From assembly GCA_946479505.1 (NCBI GenBank), contig CAMLGC010000043.1, positions 1 through 21,445 of the forward strand: a stretch of 21,445 bases of DNA, in the 5' to 3' direction. Positions 1-6,124 of the stretch are shown here, one piece after another. Within the stretch, counting starts at the first letter, position 1; the number at the start of each line of letters is the position of its first letter. A model generated the notes under the pieces. The model was given only the letters and a program-made list of their open reading frames with translations. It was not told the DNA's origin and did no database searches. This DNA comes from an uncultured Sphingomonadaceae bacterium. GTDB lineage: Bacteria; Pseudomonadota; Alphaproteobacteria; Sphingomonadales; Sphingomonadaceae. The position numbers and the translations under genes are program-made.

Positions 1-124
1 GAGCTTCAACGGCACCGTCGAGGAGCTCGATTTCGACAAGGCCAAGGTCAAGGTGTCGGTCTCGATCTTCGGCCGCGCAACGCCGGTCGAACTCGATTTC
101 GAGCAGGTCGAGCGAAGCAAATAA
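1..124 (+). CDS. nusG: Transcription termination/antitermination protein NusG, C-terminal end (partial)
   Basis: The window opens inside this gene; only the last 40 codons and a TAA stop are present (first complete codon at base 2). The visible residues ([20 protein letters not shown], then [17 protein letters not shown]) are the KOW domain that ends NusG. NusG binds RNA polymerase near the clamp and, through this KOW domain, contacts Rho or ribosomal protein S10, linking transcription to termination or translation. In most bacteria nusG is followed directly by rplK, and the next ribosomal-protein gene here is indeed rplK, but more than 4 kb away. The identification rests on motif recognition plus this context. 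Confidence 0.93.
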   Translation, partial: SFNGTVEELDFDKAKVKVSVSIFGRATPVELDFEQVERSK

Positions 125-148
125 GGCGAAGCCGCATTGCTGATCGCA

Positions 149-171
149 CGAAAATAGCAGAGCTATTTTCG
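149..171 (+). terminator. Hairpin 25 bp after the nusG stop, possible weak terminator
   Basis: CGAAAATAGC at 149-158 and GCTATTTTCG at 162-171 form a perfect 10-bp stem around a 3-nt loop. The 3' arm carries four U residues, but no separate U-tract follows, so termination is uncertain. It could equally be a 3'-end protecting hairpin for the nusG mRNA. It is the first of several hairpins in the nusG 3' region. Confidence 0.35.
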
Positions 172-182
172 AGACGACGCTC

Positions 183-250
183 GACCGGCCGGCGGCTCGC
201 GAAGCGGCCCGTTCGACGTCACGGGATTTACTCCCGTGACGGGCGGCCAG
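183..250 (+). repeat. Structured element A, 3' of nusG (paired with the element after rplA)
   Basis: A GC-rich segment ends in a 10-bp hairpin: CGTCACGGGA (217-226), loop TTTAC, TCCCGTGACG (232-241), followed by CGGCCAG. Positions 5947-6009, after rplA, have the same layout: CGGCCGG, a variable GC-rich hairpin, a CCGACGGCACGGGATTACTC-type hairpin, then CGGCCAG. One base pair in the shared hairpin differs between copies and stays paired (T-A here, G-C there). The remaining bases up to the next gene at 389 hold no gene or clear signal that I can support. Confidence 0.6.
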
Positions 251-388
251 TTGCGTCCCCTCAACGTCGTTGGGCCGTGATCCGGATCGCTCGACCCCGC
301 CCTTCGCCGAGGCGATGAACGGCGGCACCGCACCATCGCCGCAGCGTGCAGCGGTCGCTCCGATCGTCCCCAAGACAATGGATTTCAC

Positions 389-724
389 ATGGCAGGATAC
401 AAGGCACCCGATTTCAACGAGCGCACGGCGGCCGCCCGCGCGGCGAAGGAGCGCGCGCTCGAGAAGCTGCGCAACAAGCCGGCGCCCGATCCGGCGGTAA
501 TCGCAGAGCGGCAGGCGACACGCGCCGCGCGCGATGCGGCGGCGGCCGAACGCCGGGCCGCCCGGCAGCGCGCCAAGCAGGCCGAGGCCGCCAAACCGGC
601 GCCCCAGCAGAGTGCGCCGGAAGCGCCGCCGCCCGAACCCCCGCGGCCGAGCGAGGCCGAATTGAAGGCGGCACGCGATGAGCGCTACGCGGCGCGCAAG
701 GCGCGGAAAGCGCGCAAGCGGTGA
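389..724 (+). CDS. DUF6481-like small basic coiled-coil protein
   Basis: A 111-residue protein, very rich in Ala, Arg, Lys and Glu. It opens with MAGYKAPDFNERTAAARAAK, a pattern I associate with the DUF6481 family of sphingomonads. Residues 12-70 are a charged, Ala-rich stretch likely to form a long helix or coiled coil. A proline-rich hinge follows at about 70-88 (PQQSAPEAPPPEPPRPSE), then a very basic C-terminus ending in KARKARKR. No signal peptide or membrane segment is present. The basic tail could suggest nucleic-acid or ribosome contact, but that is only inference and the family function is unknown to me. The stop codon overlaps the GTG start of the next gene, so the two are probably translationally coupled. 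The ribosome-binding site is weak. Confidence 0.72.
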   Translation: MAGYKAPDFNERTAAARAAKERALEKLRNKPAPDPAVIAERQATRAARDAAAAERRAARQRAKQAEAAKPAPQQSAPEAPPPEPPRPSEAELKAARDERYAARKARKARKR

Positions 725-1392
725 TCCCGCGTGAAGTCATCGGCGTGGCCGAGGTGCCGGGCGGTCCGCCGCTCCGCCTCGTTCGGCACGGCGGCGACTT
801 CATCATCATGCTCGATCGCAACGAGCTGATGAGCAGCCGCATGAGCGGCTCGGAGGCCGCGCTCGGCGCGATGACCTGCCGGCGGCTGCGGTCGCCGGCC
901 GCGGCCTGCGTGCTCATCGGCGGCTACGGCATGGGCTTCACCCTGCGCGCCGTCCTGGCCGAGGTCGGCCCCACGGCACGGATCACGGTGGCGGAACTTG
1001 TCCCCACGATCCTCGACTGGGCGCGCGGCCCGATGCAGGCGATGACAAAGGGCTGCCTGGACGATCCACGCGTCGATCTCAGGATCGACGACGTCGCCAG
1101 GCTGATCGATGCCGGCAAGGCCAGCTATGACGCGATCCTGCTCGACGTCGACAACGGCCCCGACGGCCTGACGCGACAGGCCAATGACGGCCTGTATTCC
1201 GCGCGCGGGCTGGCACGCGCGCGAGCGGCGCTCAAACCGGGCGGCATCCTCGCCATCTGGTCGGCAGCCGCCGACGCGGGCTTCACGCGTCGGCTGAAGC
1301 ACGCCGGATTCGCCGTCGACGAGGTGCAGGTGCGGGCGCGCGAGAACGGCAAGGGGCCGACGCACACGATCTGGTTCGCGAGGGTGCGGTAG
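721..1392 (+). CDS. Spermidine-synthase-like SAM-dependent methyltransferase
   Basis: A 223-residue class I Rossmann-fold protein related to the spermine/spermidine synthase group. The SAM-binding glycine motif is VLIGGYGMGFTLRAVL (about residues 64-79). An acidic residue at the end of the next strand lies in VAELVPTILDW (E92), and the DAILLDVDNGPDGLT block (137-151) matches the aspartate-rich motif 4 region. LKPGGILAIWS (171-181) is the usual strand-5 turn. Proteins of this type are often annotated spermidine synthase, but the polyamine-site residues cannot be judged by eye, so the substrate is open. Translation starts at a GTG whose TG overlaps the TGA stop of the upstream gene, which implies coupling. 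The protein looks soluble and cytoplasmic. Confidence 0.82.
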   Translation: MIPREVIGVAEVPGGPPLRLVRHGGDFIIMLDRNELMSSRMSGSEAALGAMTCRRLRSPAAACVLIGGYGMGFTLRAVLAEVGPTARITVAELVPTILDWARGPMQAMTKGCLDDPRVDLRIDDVARLIDAGKASYDAILLDVDNGPDGLTRQANDGLYSARGLARARAALKPGGILAIWSAAADAGFTRRLKHAGFAVDEVQVRARENGKGPTHTIWFARVR

Positions 1393-1655
1393 GCGGCCAT
1401 TGTCGCCATCCAGCGGGTCAGAGGCGATGCTTAGATGCTGCTTTCCATTGCTCCAGCTGTTGGAGTCGCTGCGCGCAGTACGACGGCGCGTGGCATGGCG
1501 GCGCGTAGCTCAACACCAGCGTAGTGTTGGTCGCCATCGTCGGAGAAACCTCATTTGGTGAGGGCAGCTGCGCCCCTATTGGGTATAGGATTTGCATATT
1601 TCTGATTGATTTTACAAAAACGACCGTATATCGTTGCCATTGAAGGGAGCGACGC
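1393..1655. other. Intergenic region before the XRE-peptidase module
   Basis: These 263 bases contain no convincing gene. They hold a small hairpin (CAACAC at 1511-1516 pairing with GTGTTG at 1524-1529). An A+T-rich stretch at about 1577-1637 stands out from the GC-rich surroundings and carries the candidate promoter and operator of the following genes. Confidence 0.5.
1606..1635 (+). promoter_or_regulatory. Candidate promoter with overlapping operator-like inverted repeat
   Basis: An inverted repeat AACGACCGTATATCGTT (1619-1635; 5-bp arms AACGA and TCGTT, 7-bp spacer) lies 21 bp before the start codon at 1656. It overlaps a possible -10 box TATATC at 1627-1632. A weak -35 TTGATT lies at 1606-1611, with a shorter than usual 15-bp spacer. 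The natural candidate regulator is the XRE-type HTH protein encoded at 2287, by analogy with autoregulated toxin-antitoxin or phage-repressor operons. A ribosome-binding site GAAGGGAG follows at 1642-1649. Confidence 0.35.
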
Positions 1656-2282
1656 ATGACCATTGCAACCGAAGTCGAGGTTCGCACCGCGCTTGCGCCC
1701 TATCATGGGATTATCCGGAAGGTCGTGGACGACGCCTGGTCTGAGTGGCGTGCCGTCGAGGCGTTCCGGCAGGAGAGCCAGTTCGGCGCAGTCAGCTACC
1801 ACCGCACTATCGCCAACTACATGTTCGATGCCATGGCGCGTCGCGCGACCCGCGCCTTTGCGGCCGTCGACGGCGTGCACATCCGCCCGGAGGCGCAGAC
1901 TGTCAAGTTCATCGCTGGGGGCGAGGTCCTATTTCGCTTCAAGAAGGGCGACTGCGCGAATCTTGGCTGCAACATCCCGACGCTGGCGAATCTGATGTTC
2001 ATCGACGCCGACGCCGAGATTCCCGGTCTGCCGCCCGAAACCGCGAAGGCAGAAATCATCTGGCAACCCAATGAGATTTGGACCCAGATCGAGCGTGTAC
2101 TGGTCGTGGCCCGCGACGGAGACCGCCTCCTGTGGGAATACGAGATCGATCGTGCCGGTGACGGGGCGATGGTCATCCCGTTCCCGACTCCGGTCGCACC
2201 CGATCCCGGCCATGTCGACGAGACGCCGCTGATCAAGCCTAAGCCGGTTTGGAAACCGGATACCGGCACCGACGAGAAGTAG
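1656..2282 (+). CDS. Unknown protein, first gene of the XRE-peptidase module
   Basis: A 208-residue soluble protein that I do not recognise. It has no signal peptide or membrane segment. Residues 1-70 look helical (VEVRTALAPYHGIIRKVVDD, then SYHRTIANYMFDAMARRATR). The middle looks like alternating strands (VKFIAGGEVLFRFKKGDCAN, IERVLVVARDGDRLLWEYEI), and the last 35 residues are proline-rich and probably disordered. Two cysteines sit in KKGDCANLGCN (100 and 105). The start is supported by a strong ribosome-binding site at 1642-1649. The stop lies 4 bp before the XRE-peptidase gene, so the two are almost certainly co-transcribed. A small gene coupled to an XRE-M78 protein suggests a toxin-antitoxin or stress/defence pair in which this would be the effector. 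That role is inference from context only. Confidence 0.8.
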   Translation: MTIATEVEVRTALAPYHGIIRKVVDDAWSEWRAVEAFRQESQFGAVSYHRTIANYMFDAMARRATRAFAAVDGVHIRPEAQTVKFIAGGEVLFRFKKGDCANLGCNIPTLANLMFIDADAEIPGLPPETAKAEIIWQPNEIWTQIERVLVVARDGDRLLWEYEIDRAGDGAMVIPFPTPVAPDPGHVDETPLIKPKPVWKPDTGTDEK

Positions 2283-2286
2283 GGCG

Positions 2287-3363
2287 ATGTCCAGTGTTGG
2301 TGACATGCTGCGACTCGCGCGGCAGCGTCTTGGATTCACGCAGAAGCTTGCGGCCGAGCGCCTCGAGGTGGCCCAGCCTGTCCTTTCTCGCTTCGAGAAC
2401 GGGATCGCCGAGCCCGATGCTGACTTCATCGGTCGTGCGGCGGCGGTATACAACGTCCCTGCCGAGTTCTTCCAGGTGCGCGAGACGGTGTTCGGCCCAC
2501 CGGTGAGCGTGCACGCGATGCTGCGCGGAAAGGCCGACGTCACTGCGCGCGAGATCGATGCGATCACGGCGGAACTGAACATCCGCGTGATGCAGATGAG
2601 GCGGTTCCTGGACGGGGTGGACTTCGAGCCATCGGCCAACGTTCCGGTGATGGATGTCGAACAATACGGCAGCCCCGAGCGGATCGCCGAGGTCGTGAGG
2701 CGACATTGGCAGCTATCAGGCGGTCCCGTGAAGAACCTCGTCCGACTGGTCGAGAAGGCCGGCGTCATCGTCGGCACGTCGCGATTTGGGGGCGCTTCGG
2801 TCAGCGGCGTCACCTTCCGGGTCCCCGGCGGACCGCCGCTTATTTTGCTGAACGACCTCCAGCCGGGTGACAGGCTACGCTTCACGCTCGCGCACGAACT
2901 CGGTCATCTCGTTATGCACCGGTTTCCGACGCCGGCGATGGAGCAGGAGGCAAACGAGTTCGCCTCGGCGTTCCTGCTGCCCGCAGCCGACATCAAGCCA
3001 GCGTTCTCCAGCCGAAAGATGACTCTGGAACTGCTCGCCTCACTGAAGCCGGAATGGCAGGTGTCGATGCAGTCGCTGCTCATGCGCGCCTCGAGCCTTG
3101 GCAACATCAGCCCAAACCAGAGCCGTTATCTCTGGCAGCAGATCAGCGCGCGCGGCTGGCGACTACGTGAACCGGCGGAGCTCGAGATCCCTCCCGAGCG
3201 ACCTTCGGTGCTCGATTCGATCATTCGCACTCACCTTGACGCGCTTGGGTTCAGCTTGGCGGAGCTCGCACGGCTGGTTCCACTCCACGAGCAAGAGTTC
3301 GCGTCAATGTATGGCGTCGTCGCCGATCCCGATGACCGACCAAAGCTGCGGATTGTCAGGTAA
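2287..3363 (+). CDS. XRE-family HTH regulator fused to an ImmA/IrrE-type (M78) zinc metallopeptidase
   Basis: A 358-residue two-domain protein. Residues about 5-62 form an XRE/Cro-C1 helix-turn-helix (LRLARQRLGFTQKLAAERL, then VAQPVLSRFENGIAEPD) for DNA binding. Residues about 145-235 form an ImmA/IrrE-like peptidase domain with the zinc motif HELGH (203-207) in RFTLAHELGHLVMHRFP. The usual downstream EQEANEFASAFLLP segment follows, where E221 is the likely third ligand. The active-site residues appear intact. Family members either cleave a partner repressor (ImmA with ImmR, IrrE with DdrO) or act as the antitoxin/regulator of two-gene modules. Here regulator and protease are one chain, and the partner is probably the upstream gene 4 bp away. 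The last 120 residues are a helical extension of unknown role. Codon choice looks less GC-extreme than in the flanking genes, hinting at transfer. Confidence 0.9.
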   Translation: MSSVGDMLRLARQRLGFTQKLAAERLEVAQPVLSRFENGIAEPDADFIGRAAAVYNVPAEFFQVRETVFGPPVSVHAMLRGKADVTAREIDAITAELNIRVMQMRRFLDGVDFEPSANVPVMDVEQYGSPERIAEVVRRHWQLSGGPVKNLVRLVEKAGVIVGTSRFGGASVSGVTFRVPGGPPLILLNDLQPGDRLRFTLAHELGHLVMHRFPTPAMEQEANEFASAFLLPAADIKPAFSSRKMTLELLASLKPEWQVSMQSLLMRASSLGNISPNQSRYLWQQISARGWRLREPAELEIPPERPSVLDSIIRTHLDALGFSLAELARLVPLHEQEFASMYGVVADPDDRPKLRIVR

Positions 3364-3508
3364 AGGGACTCGGCTAGTGCCCGCGACCATCGTCCATTGT
3401 GAGCGCAATCTTTCCGCACCGCTTTAATGTGCATTGCAGCCGGGGTCGAACTAACAGCAGCGAACTCGTTCCAAGGACCCAAAGCTGCCTGACGACTACC
3501 GGCCATTC

Positions 3509-4495
3509 TCAGCCCCGCCCCTTCCCCTTCACATCCTCGATCCGCCATCCCCCGAACAGCGCCCGCCCCGGATCGTGCGGCGTCTTCTCCGGGTCGGCCT
3601 CGCTCCATCCCGTCACCTGATCGAGCGCGGGGAGCGTGGGTGGGGGCGGGCCGAAGGGGGACGGCTCGCCGCGTTCCCGGCGGGCGGCTTCGGCGAGGTC
3701 GAAGGCCTCGCGGGCGCGTTGCTGGCGGGCTTCGTACATCGCGCTCAGGCGGAAGGACCAGGCGTCGCCGCTCTCGCCCCGACGGCGCTTCATGTAGTCG
3801 GGCTCGCTCCACAGGCGCGCCTCCTTCTGGTGGAGGTAGAGGAGCTGGAGCGCCTGGTTCGGCGTCATCTTCGGGATTGGCGGGGGAGCGTTGTGGCGCC
3901 ACGCGTCGTCGGCGTGGGCGTCGATCGCGTAGCTTTCGAGGAGCGCCATTTCGACCCGTTCGTAGCCCATCTCTAGCGCGAGGCGCCATTCGCGGGCGAA
4001 GGCGGGGCTTTGCTTTTTGCGGGCATAGAAGGCGGAGTGGGTGAAGCCGGCCGCTGCGGCCGAGAGGCGGACGTTGGCGGTCGCCGAGAGGGCGGCGAGG
4101 AAGGCCTGCTCGGCCGATCGGGTGAGGCGGCGGGGGGTGGCTCGGCGGAGTTGGAGGCGGCCGTTGTGGAGGCGGGTGGTGGTGGGTTCTTGGGGAGCAT
4201 TCCGCCTGCCGCCGGGTCGGGTCCGGGGTCCGGCGACCCCTCCACCAAGCCGCTTTGCGGCTTGGTCCCCCTCCCCGTTCCGGGGAGGTATTTTGAGGGT
4301 TGCGTGCGCTATGGCCAGGGCGGCGTCCCAGTCGGCGGCGAAGGCTGGGTGGGTGGCTCGGCGTTTGGTGTAGGTGGCGCGGTGGACTCCGCAGCGGCGG
4401 GCGGCTTCGTGGGCGTTGCCGGTTTCTCGCAGCGCCTTCAGGAACGCTGCGTTCTGGAGGGCCTGGGTGCGGGTGAAGGGTCTCGGCACCCGCAC
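3509..4495 (-). CDS. Protein with two HTH-like repeats, interrupted by a repeat-derived insertion
   Basis: A 328-residue protein of unknown function, of a type I recall from sphingomonad genomes. It carries two similar helical modules: residues 18-62 (FLKALRETGNAHEAARRCGV, then HRATYTKRR...FAADWDAAL) and 132-176 (FLAALSATANVRLSAAAAGF, then THSAFYARK...FAREWRLAL). Each resembles a helix-turn-helix of terminase-small-subunit or transposase type. The C-terminus is charged, with a MTPNQALQLLYLHQKEARLW segment. Residues about 69-102 (starting IPPRNGEGDQAAKRLGGGVA) are encoded by an intergenic-type palindromic repeat (4232-4298) that stays in frame. The gene is convergent with the peptidase gene and points away from rplK. 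DNA binding is likely from the HTH pattern. A phage-packaging origin is possible, but no other phage gene is present. Confidence 0.72.
   Translation of the reverse strand: MRVPRPFTRTQALQNAAFLKALRETGNAHEAARRCGVHRATYTKRRATHPAFAADWDAALAIAHATLKIPPRNGEGDQAAKRLGGGVAGPRTRPGGRRNAPQEPTTTRLHNGRLQLRRATPRRLTRSAEQAFLAALSATANVRLSAAAAGFTHSAFYARKKQSPAFAREWRLALEMGYERVEMALLESYAIDAHADDAWRHNAPPPIPKMTPNQALQLLYLHQKEARLWSEPDYMKRRRGESGDAWSFRLSAMYEARQQRAREAFDLAEAARRERGEPSPFGPPPPTLPALDQVTGWSEADPEKTPHDPGRALFGGWRIEDVKGKGRG
4232..4298 (+). repeat. Interspersed palindromic repeat unit inside a coding sequence
   Basis: The segment holds ACCCCTCCACC, a hairpin AAGCCGC/GCGGCTT (AAGCCGCTTTGCGGCTT), then GGTCCCCCTCCCC and a second hairpin CTCCCCGTTCCGGGGAG, ending in an A/T-rich tail. 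The right half of the dyad repeat after rplL (15369-15430) has the same order: ACCCCTCCACC, small hairpin, GGTCCCCCTCCCC, hairpin, GGAGGATTTTT. Here the unit is read through in the minus-strand gene 3509-4495. Confidence 0.75.
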
Positions 4496-4534
4496 CCAGT
4501 TCTACGCGATTTTCCAACTTTGCAAGCCTCCCCT

Positions 4535-4600
4535 CTTCGCGGCTTCGCGGCTTTGCGTGAAAAAGAAGGTTCGCTCACGCAAAGGCGCGAAGCCGCGAAG
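4535..4600. repeat. Near-perfect 26-bp inverted repeat upstream of rplK
   Basis: The left arm 4535-4560 and right arm 4575-4600 match as reverse complements at 25 of 26 positions, around a 14-nt loop (AAAAGAAGGTTCGC). The arms are built from CTTCGCGGC- and CTTTGCGTGA-type words. It lies between the divergently placed HTH-repeat gene and the rplK promoter. It resembles an extragenic palindromic repeat of the kind common in sphingomonads. I see no flanking target duplication or transposase. Confidence 0.85.
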
Positions 4601-4607
4601 GAGTATG

Positions 4608-4636
4608 TTGCCGCTTCGCGGGGGATGCGCTATGGG
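4608..4636 (+). promoter_or_regulatory. Candidate promoter for rplK-rplA
   Basis: TTGCCG (4608-4613) and TATGGG (4631-4636) are separated by 17 bp, followed by a GC-rich discriminator. This would give a 5' untranslated region of roughly 120 nt before rplK. Both boxes deviate from consensus, but the GC-rich context and position suit a ribosomal-protein promoter in this group. L1 commonly represses its operon by binding the L11 leader; I cannot point to a specific L1 site here. Confidence 0.45.
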
Positions 4637-4764
4637 CGCGCGCTGCCAAGGCATCGGCAGTGGAAACGTGCGGGAGCTTCGGATCGCATCCGGGGCGCTT
4701 GGACCGCTAAACTTGAGGCAGCACGCGCCGGTGTTCGTGCCCGCGTGCCAACAAGAGAGTGACA

Positions 4765-5196
4765 ATGGCAAAGAAGATTACCGGCTATATCAAGCTGCAG
4801 GTGCCCGCGGGCGCCGCGAACCCCTCGCCGCCGATCGGCCCTGCTTTGGGCCAGCGCGGCGTGAACATCATGGAGTTCTGCAAGGCGTTCAACGCCTCGA
4901 CCGGGGACCTCGAAAAGGGCTCGCCGATCCCGACGGTGATCACCGTCTATGCGGACCGCTCGTTCTCGTTCGAGACCAAGACGCCGCCGGCATCGTACCT
5001 CATCAAGAAGGCCGCGAACCTCAAGGCGGGCTCGAAGGAGCCGGGCAAGGTCTCCGCGGGCAAGATCAAGCGCTCGGCGCTCAGCCAGATCGCGGAGACC
5101 AAGATGAAGGACTTGAACGCCAACGATCTCGACGCGGCGACCCGCATCATCGAAGGCAGCGCCCGCGCGATGGGCCTCGACGTGGTGGAGGGCTGA
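4765..5196 (+). CDS. rplK: 50S ribosomal protein L11
   Basis: A 143-residue protein of standard L11 length. L11 binds the GTPase-associated region of 23S rRNA and helps elongation and release factors and RelA act on the ribosome. The N-terminal domain shows [16 protein letters not shown], then the conserved [20 protein letters not shown] (20-39, proline-rich loop). The C-terminal RNA-binding domain contains [14 protein letters not shown] and ends MGLDVVEG. I chose the ATG giving MAKK over an in-frame GTG six bases upstream because MAKK is the family start. An AAGAGAG ribosome-binding site precedes it. rplA starts 4 bp after the stop, so the pair is one operon. It is separated from nusG by an accessory block, which is unusual. 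Confidence 0.97.
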   Translation: MAKKITGYIKLQVPAGAANPSPPIGPALGQRGVNIMEFCKAFNASTGDLEKGSPIPTVITVYADRSFSFETKTPPASYLIKKAANLKAGSKEPGKVSAGKIKRSALSQIAETKMKDLNANDLDAATRIIEGSARAMGLDVVEG

Positions 5197-5200
5197 TCCG

Positions 5201-5893
5201 ATGACCAAGCTTAGCAAGAAGCAGAAGGCCTGGACGGTCGACGCGGACGCGCTCTACGGCGTGGACGAGGCGATCACCCTCGCCAAGACCAACGCCACCG
5301 CGAAGTTCGACGAGACGATCGAGGTGGCGCTGAACCTCGGCGTCGATCCGCGGCATGCCGACCAGATGGTGCGCGGCGTCGTCACGCTGCCCAAGGGAAC
5401 GGGCAAGACGGTGCGCGTGGGCGTGTTCGCAAAGGGCGCGAAGGCCGACGAGGCGCGTGAGGCCGGGGCGGATGTCGTCGGCGCCGAGGACCTGATGGAG
5501 ACGATCCAGGGCGGTACGATCGATTTCGACCGCTGCATCGCGACGCCCGACATGATGGGCGTCGTCGGGCGGCTGGGCAAGGTGCTGGGCCCCAAGGGGC
5601 TGATGCCGAACCCCAAGCTCGGCACGGTGACGATGGACGTCGCCGCCGCGGTGAAGGCGGCCAAGGGCGGCCAGGTCGAGTATCGCGTCGAGAAGGCGGG
5701 GATCATCCACTCGGGCATCGGCAAGGCGAGCTTCGCGGCCGAGGACCTGCGCGCGAACTTCGACGCGCTGGTCGACGCCGTGGTGAAGGCGAAGCCCGCC
5801 GGCGCCAAGGGCAAGTATGTGAAGAAGGTGGCGATCAGCTCCTCGATGGGGCCCGGCATCAAGGTCGACACCGCCGAGGTGGCGGGGGCGTAG
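5201..5893 (+). CDS. rplA: 50S ribosomal protein L1
   Basis: A 230-residue protein, normal for L1, which binds the mobile L1 stalk of 23S rRNA near the E site and in many bacteria represses translation of the L11-L1 mRNA. Diagnostic segments are [19 protein letters not shown] (61-79) and [16 protein letters not shown] (129-144). The C-terminal region [16 protein letters not shown] is also typical. It starts 4 bp after rplK with a GGAGGG-like ribosome-binding site inside the rplK end. Unlike the usual order, rplJ does not follow: a structured element, an intrinsic terminator and then about 8 kb of other genes intervene, so rplK-rplA forms its own transcription unit. Confidence 0.97.
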   Translation: MTKLSKKQKAWTVDADALYGVDEAITLAKTNATAKFDETIEVALNLGVDPRHADQMVRGVVTLPKGTGKTVRVGVFAKGAKADEAREAGADVVGAEDLMETIQGGTIDFDRCIATPDMMGVVGRLGKVLGPKGLMPNPKLGTVTMDVAAAVKAAKGGQVEYRVEKAGIIHSGIGKASFAAEDLRANFDALVDAVVKAKPAGAKGKYVKKVAISSSMGPGIKVDTAEVAGA

Positions 5894-5902
5894 CCTGAGC
5901 GA

Positions 5903-6009
5903 GGCGCGTAGCCTCACGCTACGCGCCGGTGCGCGAAAGCGCACGCGAACGGCCGGCCGGCGCGGCATCGCCGCGTCCGACGGCACGGGATTACTCCCGT
6001 GCCGGCCAG
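5903..6009 (+). repeat. Structured element B in the rplA 3' region (paired with the element after nusG)
   Basis: Four hairpins follow the rplA stop in order. They are GGCGCGTAGC/GCTACGCGCC (5903-5912 with 5918-5927), GTGCGC-GAAA-GCGCAC with a GNRA loop (5929-5944), CGCGGC-ATC-GCCGCG (5961-5975), and CGGCACGGGA-TTAC-TCCCGTGCCG (5981-6004). CGGCCAG ends the element. The part 5947-6009 is clearly related to 183-250 after nusG; the last hairpin has one compensatory pair change between copies. It sits before the rplA terminator, so it should be part of the rplKA transcript. Confidence 0.65.
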
Positions 6010-6023
6010 CAACGGAAAAGAGA

Positions 6024-6054
6024 GGGGTCGGGAGCACGCGCTTCCGGCCCCTTT
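6024..6054 (+). terminator. Intrinsic terminator of rplK-rplA
   Basis: GGGGTCGGGAGC (6024-6035) pairs with GCTTCCGGCCCC (6040-6051) over 12 bp, with two G-T wobbles and a 4-nt loop, followed by TTT. A-rich bases (GGAAAAGAGA) precede the stem. The U-tract is short, but the form matches the terminator after rplL. Confidence 0.7.
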
Positions 6055-6124
6055 GCGTTGCGCGGGAACCGGCGTTGCGGCCCGTCCGTTTCGCAGACTC
6101 CCTCACCGATCAGGCGGATTTAAC

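Noticed and set aside
3364..3508. Possible attachment site or tRNA remnant between the peptidase gene and the HTH-repeat gene
   Set aside because: I found no tRNA-like arms or direct repeats bounding the block; a short GGTCGAACT word alone is not enough.
3231..4517. A longer overlapping minus-strand frame over the HTH-repeat gene
   Set aside because: Pro/Arg-rich composition and overlap with two better-supported genes.
5147..6106. A 319-codon - strand frame opposite rplA
   Set aside because: Shadow of a ribosomal-protein gene; no domain and it crosses the terminator region.
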